NCBI GenBank assembly: GCA_965656935.1
Contig: CBFHMG010000002.1
Coordinates: forward strand, 62,001 to 126,000
DNA from: M30B80 sp965656935
Lineage (GTDB): Bacteria; Pseudomonadota; Alphaproteobacteria; Rhodobacterales; Rhodobacteraceae
Direction of reading: 5' to 3'
DNA: 64,000 nucleotides
Shown here: positions 60,408-64,000 of the stretch, in pieces
Numbering within the stretch: position 1 is the stretch's first letter
Layout of the letters: each line of letters opens with the position of its first letter
Translations under genes and position numbers: made by a program
The notes under the pieces: generated by a model
Database searches by the model: none
Seen by the model: the letters and a program-made list of their open reading frames with translations, nothing else
What the model was told of the DNA's origin: nothing

Positions 60408-61598
60408 TTAGCCGCGTGTAAAGGTTTGGGCCAAAGCCTTTGCAACGACAGGAATGCTGTCAGGCGTGAGACCCGCAACATTCATGCGGCCATCGCCGAC
60501 AAGGTAAATTCCATGCTCATCGCGCAATTGCGTGACCTGCTCGGGCGATGCACCTGTCAAAGAAAACATCCCGCGTTGCGCCGCGATGAAAGCGAAGCGA
60601 TCTGATCCTGCCTCGGCACGGATGGTTTCTGCAAAAAGACGGCGCGCATCATTCATTCCGTCGCGCATCTGGCGCAGCTCATCCCGCCACATATCGCACA
60701 GGACAGGATCATTCAGGATGGTCTCGACAACCCGTGCGGCATGATCAGGTGGGAAGGCAAAATTCTGGCGGTTCAGATAAGAAAGCGAGCCTTGCGCGGC
60801 GGCCTTTGCATCCGCCCCTGAGGTGAGGGCCAGAACAATGCCCGCGCGGTCACGGTAAAGCCCGAAATTTTTGGAACAGGAGGCCGCGATCAACATCTCA
60901 GGCAAACGCGCAGCCAGCGCTCGCGTTCCAGCGGCATCTTCCTCAAGGCTATTGGCAAAACCAAGATAGGCCATATCCACAAAGGGGATCGCGCCTGTTT
61001 TCTCAAAAAGATCAGCCAGCGCATTCCAATCCTCAAGGCTAAGATCAGCCCCTGTCGGATTGTGGCAGCAGGCATGCAGCAGCACCAGATCACCTGCTTT
61101 GGCCTGCGCCAGATCAGCCAGCATCCCTGCCCGATCCAGCCCGCCTGTCTGCGCATCATAATACCTGTATTCACGCCGCGTCAGACCAAGGTAATCCACA
61201 ATCGACGGGTGATTTGGCCAAGTCGGGTCCGACAGCCAGATCGTGGCGTCAGGGTTGATGCTCTTGGTCAGTTCCAGCACCTGCCGAACAGCCCCTGTTC
61301 CACCCGGCGTGGCCAAGGCTGCAACACGCTCGGCTGAGACGACATCGCCAAGGATCAATCGGCGCATCGCGTCGTGGAAAGCGGGATCGCCCGAGAGTGC
61401 AACATAGGATTTTGTCTGCTGCTCGGCCAGAATACGCGTCTCGGCCGCTTTGACTGCCGCCATCACAGGCGTGCGGCCATCGGGTGTGCGGTAAACACCC
61501 ACGCCAAGATCCACCTTGGTCGGGCGCGTATCGGCGGCAAACAAGGCCATCAACTGGATGATTTTATCAGGTTCGGGGGCTTTAAGCGTGTCAAACAT
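60408..61598 (-). CDS. Aromatic amino acid aminotransferase (class I)
   Basis: PLP aminotransferase of the AspC/TyrB family. The 396-residue protein has V-D-L-G-V-G-V-Y near residue 30, H-A-C-C-H-N-P-T-G-A-D near 178, D-M-A-Y-L-G-F near 212, and the PLP lysine in S-C-S-K-N-F-G-L-Y-R-D-R near 243. The choice between aspartate and aromatic substrates is uncertain from sequence. ATG 61598 (M-F-D-T-L-K) is the family start; a longer frame exists. It lies seven bases after the GNAT gene on the same strand. Confidence 0.9.
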   Translation of the reverse strand: MFDTLKAPEPDKIIQLMALFAADTRPTKVDLGVGVYRTPDGRTPVMAAVKAAETRILAEQQTKSYVALSGDPAFHDAMRRLILGDVVSAERVAALATPGGTGAVRQVLELTKSINPDATIWLSDPTWPNHPSIVDYLGLTRREYRYYDAQTGGLDRAGMLADLAQAKAGDLVLLHACCHNPTGADLSLEDWNALADLFEKTGAIPFVDMAYLGFANSLEEDAAGTRALAARLPEMLIAASCSKNFGLYRDRAGIVLALTSGADAKAAAQGSLSYLNRQNFAFPPDHAARVVETILNDPVLCDMWRDELRQMRDGMNDARRLFAETIRAEAGSDRFAFIAAQRGMFSLTGASPEQVTQLRDEHGIYLVGDGRMNVAGLTPDSIPVVAKALAQTFTRG

Positions 61599-61605
61599 AA
61601 GGGCC

Positions 61606-62166
61606 TCAGGCGGGCAAACGCGCCGGATCACGGTCACGGGTGAGAATGCGGGAACGGTCCTCGCTCCGGATCGGAGCAAAGCCCGCGCGCTGATACAGCG
61701 CCAAAGCGCGCGGATGGTCCAGAGTGCAGGTGTTGACCGTCATCCTATCGACGCCGGCGCCATTCCAGCCCTTGGAAATCGCTGTCTCCAGCAGGCGGCC
61801 ACCAAGGCCTTGGCCAACAGCCTCGGGCACCATGCCGAAATAGGCGAGATCGCACAGGCCCTTTTCGCGAAAATCGAGCATAAAAAAGCCCTGCGGCCAT
61901 CCATGCGCATAGGCCACCCATGTCTCGACCTTCGGGTCTTGAACAAACGCCGCAACATCGAGCGGGTCTTCATCATGCTTGTCGCGCCATTCATAATCGC
62001 GCCCGACCGCATCATAGAGCGTGAAGAACATCCAGACAGGCGGGTTTATGGCATGTTCCAGCCGCACCTCAGGGGGCAAAGCGGGGGCTGAGACCAACGG
62101 GTTCTCGGCCATCTCCAGATAGGTCACCACATAGTCAACCTTGGTGCCCGCGGGAATAATGCTCAT
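61606..62166 (-). CDS. GNAT-family N-acetyltransferase
   Basis: A 186-residue acetyltransferase. The acetyl-CoA loop is V-G-Q-G-L-G-G-R-L-L near residue 122 and the C-terminal L-Y-Q-R-A-G-F motif near 165 is typical. The substrate is unknown; the N-terminal 40 residues extend beyond the usual core. Its start overlaps the sseA stop by four bases and the aminotransferase follows after seven, so the three genes form a transcription unit. Confidence 0.85.
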   Translation of the reverse strand: MSIIPAGTKVDYVVTYLEMAENPLVSAPALPPEVRLEHAINPPVWMFFTLYDAVGRDYEWRDKHDEDPLDVAAFVQDPKVETWVAYAHGWPQGFFMLDFREKGLCDLAYFGMVPEAVGQGLGGRLLETAISKGWNGAGVDRMTVNTCTLDHPRALALYQRAGFAPIRSEDRSRILTRDRDPARLPA

Positions 62167-63014
62167 CCCGTTTCAACCTTGAGCTGGTCAAACTGGCCCC
62201 ATTCCGACCATGACCCGTCATAAAGCGCTGCATCCTTATGGCCCAAACGCTCCAGACCCAGCATCAAAATAGCCGCCGTAACGCCCGAGCCGCAGGTCGT
62301 GATGATCCGCTTCTCAAGATCAACGCCCGCATCCTCAAAGGCTTTGCGCAGGGCAGCGCCATCTTTCATCGTGCCATCTGCATTCAAAAGCGTCTGGTAA
62401 TGCACATTCTTCGATCCAGGAATATGCCCCGACCGCAGGCCAGCACGCGGCTCGACCTCCTCGCCTCTGAACCGCGCGGGCGACCTCGCATCGACAATCT
62501 GCCAATCGCCCAGTTTCGCGGCCGAGGCCACTTGGGTCACATCCTTGATCATATGTGCCTGCCGCTGCACGGTCATATGCCTGTCGCGGATCACAGGCGG
62601 CAGGTCTTCAACAGGATGCCCTTCGGCCTGCCATTTGGGAAAGCCGCCATCCAGCACAGCGATATCTGTCTTGCCCATCAGGCGGAACATCCACCAAACG
62701 CGCGCGGCCGAAAACAGGCCAGCGCCGTCATAGACAACCACCTGATGGCCGTCACCCACCCCCATCGCGCGCATGCGGCTCATGAATTTCTCAACCGGAG
62801 GCATCATATGAGGCAGCGCGCTCAAGCTATCCGAAATCTCGTCGATATCGAAAAAACGCGCACCAGGAATATGGCTGGAGGCATATTCCGCTTTTGCATC
62901 GCGCTTCATGTCGGGCAGGTAGAATGACGCATCAATCACCCGCAGATCGGGATCATTGAGATGCTGCGCCAGCCATGTGGTGGAGACGAGTGTTTTAGGG
63001 TCGTCCTTGGGCAT
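62163..63014 (-). CDS. sseA: 3-mercaptopyruvate sulfurtransferase
   Basis: Two-domain rhodanese-type enzyme that transfers sulfur from mercaptopyruvate. The 283-residue protein has D-A-S-F-Y-L-P near 28 and V-V-Y-D-G-A-G-L-F-S-A-A-R-V-W-W in the inactive first domain, and the active-site loop C-G-S-G-V-T-A (Cys241) in the second. That loop, with G-V-T in place of R-K-G, distinguishes mercaptopyruvate from thiosulfate sulfurtransferases. The start at M-P-K-D-D (63014) is preferred over an upstream ATG. Confidence 0.93.
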   Translation of the reverse strand: MPKDDPKTLVSTTWLAQHLNDPDLRVIDASFYLPDMKRDAKAEYASSHIPGARFFDIDEISDSLSALPHMMPPVEKFMSRMRAMGVGDGHQVVVYDGAGLFSAARVWWMFRLMGKTDIAVLDGGFPKWQAEGHPVEDLPPVIRDRHMTVQRQAHMIKDVTQVASAAKLGDWQIVDARSPARFRGEEVEPRAGLRSGHIPGSKNVHYQTLLNADGTMKDGAALRKAFEDAGVDLEKRIITTCGSGVTAAILMLGLERLGHKDAALYDGSWSEWGQFDQLKVETG

Positions 63015-63083
63015 CAAATACTCCCGACGCGTTGATGATTTCACCGCAATAGGCCTAAGGCCCAAAGGCACATCCCGCAAGCC

Positions 63084-63557
63084 TTAGCCCTGTTTCAAGA
63101 GCCGTTGCTTCTGGCGGCCCCAATCCCTCTTGGCCGAGGTTTCGCGCTTATCTGCCAGTTTTTTACCCTTCGCGATGCCGATCTTCAGCTTCACAAAGCC
63201 CTTATGGTTGAAATACATCACAATCGGCACCAGCGTCATGCCTTCGCGCTGTGTTGCGTTCCAAAGCCGCGCAAGCTCGCGCTTGGAGGCCAGAAGCTTG
63301 CGGCGGCGGCGTTCTTCATGGCCCCATGTCTTGGCCTGTTTGTAAGGCGCAATATAGCAATTCACGAGCCACAGCTCACCGTTTTCAACGGCGGCATAGC
63401 TTTCGGCAATATTCGATTGCCCGACACGCAGGCTTTTGACTTCCGAGCCCTCAAGAATGACGCCCACTTCAAGGTCATCCTCAATGGCATAGTCAAAGCG
63501 CGCGCGCCGGTTCTCGGCGATCACCTTGTAATTCTTGTTGTCGTCTTTCTTGGCCAT
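63084..63557 (-). CDS. smpB: SsrA (tmRNA)-binding protein SmpB
   Basis: Partner of tmRNA in ribosome rescue. The 157-residue protein has I-A-E-N-R-R-A-R-F-D-Y near residue 13, G-V-I-L-E-G-S-E-V-K-S-L-R near 31, and Y-F-N-H-K-G-F-V-K-L near 110, then the basic tail with K-K-L-x-D-K-R. The tmRNA gene itself is not in the window. It lies between dapA and sseA on the minus strand. Confidence 0.96.
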   Translation of the reverse strand: MAKKDDNKNYKVIAENRRARFDYAIEDDLEVGVILEGSEVKSLRVGQSNIAESYAAVENGELWLVNCYIAPYKQAKTWGHEERRRRKLLASKRELARLWNATQREGMTLVPIVMYFNHKGFVKLKIGIAKGKKLADKRETSAKRDWGRQKQRLLKQG

Positions 63558-63579
63558 GACAGGCGATATAAGCGCTGGC

Positions 63580-63603
63580 GCGGCGGGCTACCAGCCCCGC
63601 CGC
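63580..63603 (-). repeat. GC hairpin between dapA and smpB
   Basis: Arms GCGGCGGGCT and AGCCCCGCCGC pair around an ACC loop with a one-base bulge. It lies in the 56-bp gap after the dapA stop. No T run follows on the minus strand, so termination is uncertain. Confidence 0.4.
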
Positions 63604-63613
63604 CCAGTCTTGC

Positions 63614-64000
63614 TTAGGACAACAGACCCGCGTGACGCAGAGCCGCGTCGATCTGCGCTTTGGTGTCCTGTGTCAGATCGGTCAAAGGCAAACGCACCTC
63701 ATCGCGGCATTTGCCTAGCGCGGAGAGCGCATATTTCGCGCCTGCCACACCGGGTTCCGCGAAAATGGCTTCATGCAGGGGCATCAGCTTGTCCTGAAAG
63801 CCCAGCGCTGCTGCATAATCACCAGCAAGCGTGGCCTCCTGCATCTGCGCGCACAGCTTGGGCGCGGCATTCGCCGTGACCGAGATACAGCCAACACCGC
63901 CCTGCGCATTAAAGCCCACTGCCGTGGCATCTTCACCCGAAAGCTGCACGAAATCGGTGCCACAGCTCATGCGCTGCTTGGGCACGCGGCTCAGGTCACC
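63614..64000 (-). CDS. dapA: 4-hydroxy-tetrahydrodipicolinate synthase (3' part, cut by window edge)
   Basis: Condenses pyruvate with aspartate semialdehyde in lysine and diaminopimelate synthesis. Only the C-terminal 128 residues are in the window; the frame stays open to the edge. The segment L-S-G-E-D-A-T-A-V-G-F near residue 22 of the fragment, G-G-V-G-C-I-S-V-T-A-N and E-P-G-V-A-G-A-K-Y-A-L-S are typical of the DapA barrel. The active-site Lys lies beyond the edge. lysA of the same pathway is at 11 kb. Confidence 0.93.
   Translation of the reverse strand, partial: GDLSRVPKQRMSCGTDFVQLSGEDATAVGFNAQGGVGCISVTANAAPKLCAQMQEATLAGDYAAALGFQDKLMPLHEAIFAEPGVAGAKYALSALGKCRDEVRLPLTDLTQDTKAQIDAALRHAGLLS

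Overview
This window is chromosomal DNA of an alphaproteobacterium, most likely order Rhodobacterales. The support is the gene content and order: dnaA-dnaN-recF-gyrB beside rpsT, a crotonase, mutM, ubiE and ubiB; an rsh-DUF2062-pdxJ-acpS-lepB-rnc-era-DUF1491-recO run; and Mcl1 and methylsuccinyl-CoA dehydrogenase of the type known from Rhodobacter sphaeroides. GC content looks moderately high and codon use looks uniform. I recognise no rRNA, tRNA, prophage, insertion sequence or CRISPR array.

Layout. 1-6 kb: tag diverging from an EAL phosphodiesterase, then phaA-phaB with two good terminators, a 54-residue YdcH-like gene, trmN6-DUF2007, and a polyprenyl diphosphate synthase. 6-10.4 kb (minus): ispE, a TPR lipoprotein-like secreted protein, ETF-quinone oxidoreductase. 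10.6-18.8 kb: DUF2834, lysA, a DUF4175 membrane protein with a Q/G-rich stretch, a zinc-ribbon membrane protein (minus), then the overlapping ftsE-ftsX-plsC-PPOX operon. 18.8-22.1 kb (minus): accA, mcl1, patB. 22.2-24.5 kb: def, a second def-like gene without catalytic residues, fmt, a small membrane protein. 24.5-27 kb (minus): TRIC-family protein, rnhA, DUF3429, ispH. 27.4-30.2 kb: a hybrid sensor kinase and a NYN-domain protein. 30.3-41 kb: folK, rpoZ, rsh and the pdxJ-to-recO housekeeping run, interrupted by argC on the other strand and by a Pr6Pr-type membrane protein. 41-46.9 kb: META lipoprotein, mcd, and a flagellar fragment (motB remnant, FlgN-like, flgJ, fliK, flgD). 46.9-59.4 kb: ubiB, ubiE, mutM, crotonase, rpsT, then the replication genes dnaA, dnaN, recF and gyrB with a VOC protein and a LysE exporter inserted before gyrB. 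59.4-64 kb (minus): a structured intergenic region, a queuosine-precursor transporter, an aromatic aminotransferase, GNAT, sseA, smpB and the 3' part of dapA.

How the genes fit together. PhaA and PhaB make 3-hydroxybutyryl-CoA; Mcd and Mcl1 act later in the ethylmalonyl-CoA pathway of acetate assimilation; ETF-QO can pass acyl-CoA dehydrogenase electrons to ubiquinone, whose side chain and ring need the polyprenyl synthase, UbiB and UbiE, fed by IspE and IspH of the MEP pathway. These genes are dispersed, not in one operon.

Most notable observations: a motB gene reduced to its first ~30 codons next to intact fliK/flgD; a perfect ten-copy hexanucleotide repeat inside fliK; a peptide-deformylase paralogue with metal-ligand and catalytic Glu lost; several strong hairpins in the 650-bp dnaA leader; and, between gyrB and yhhQ, a candidate minus-strand RNA with an 18-codon ORF whose Shine-Dalgarno is flanked by two identical anti-Shine-Dalgarno motifs and which ends in a terminator-like hairpin.
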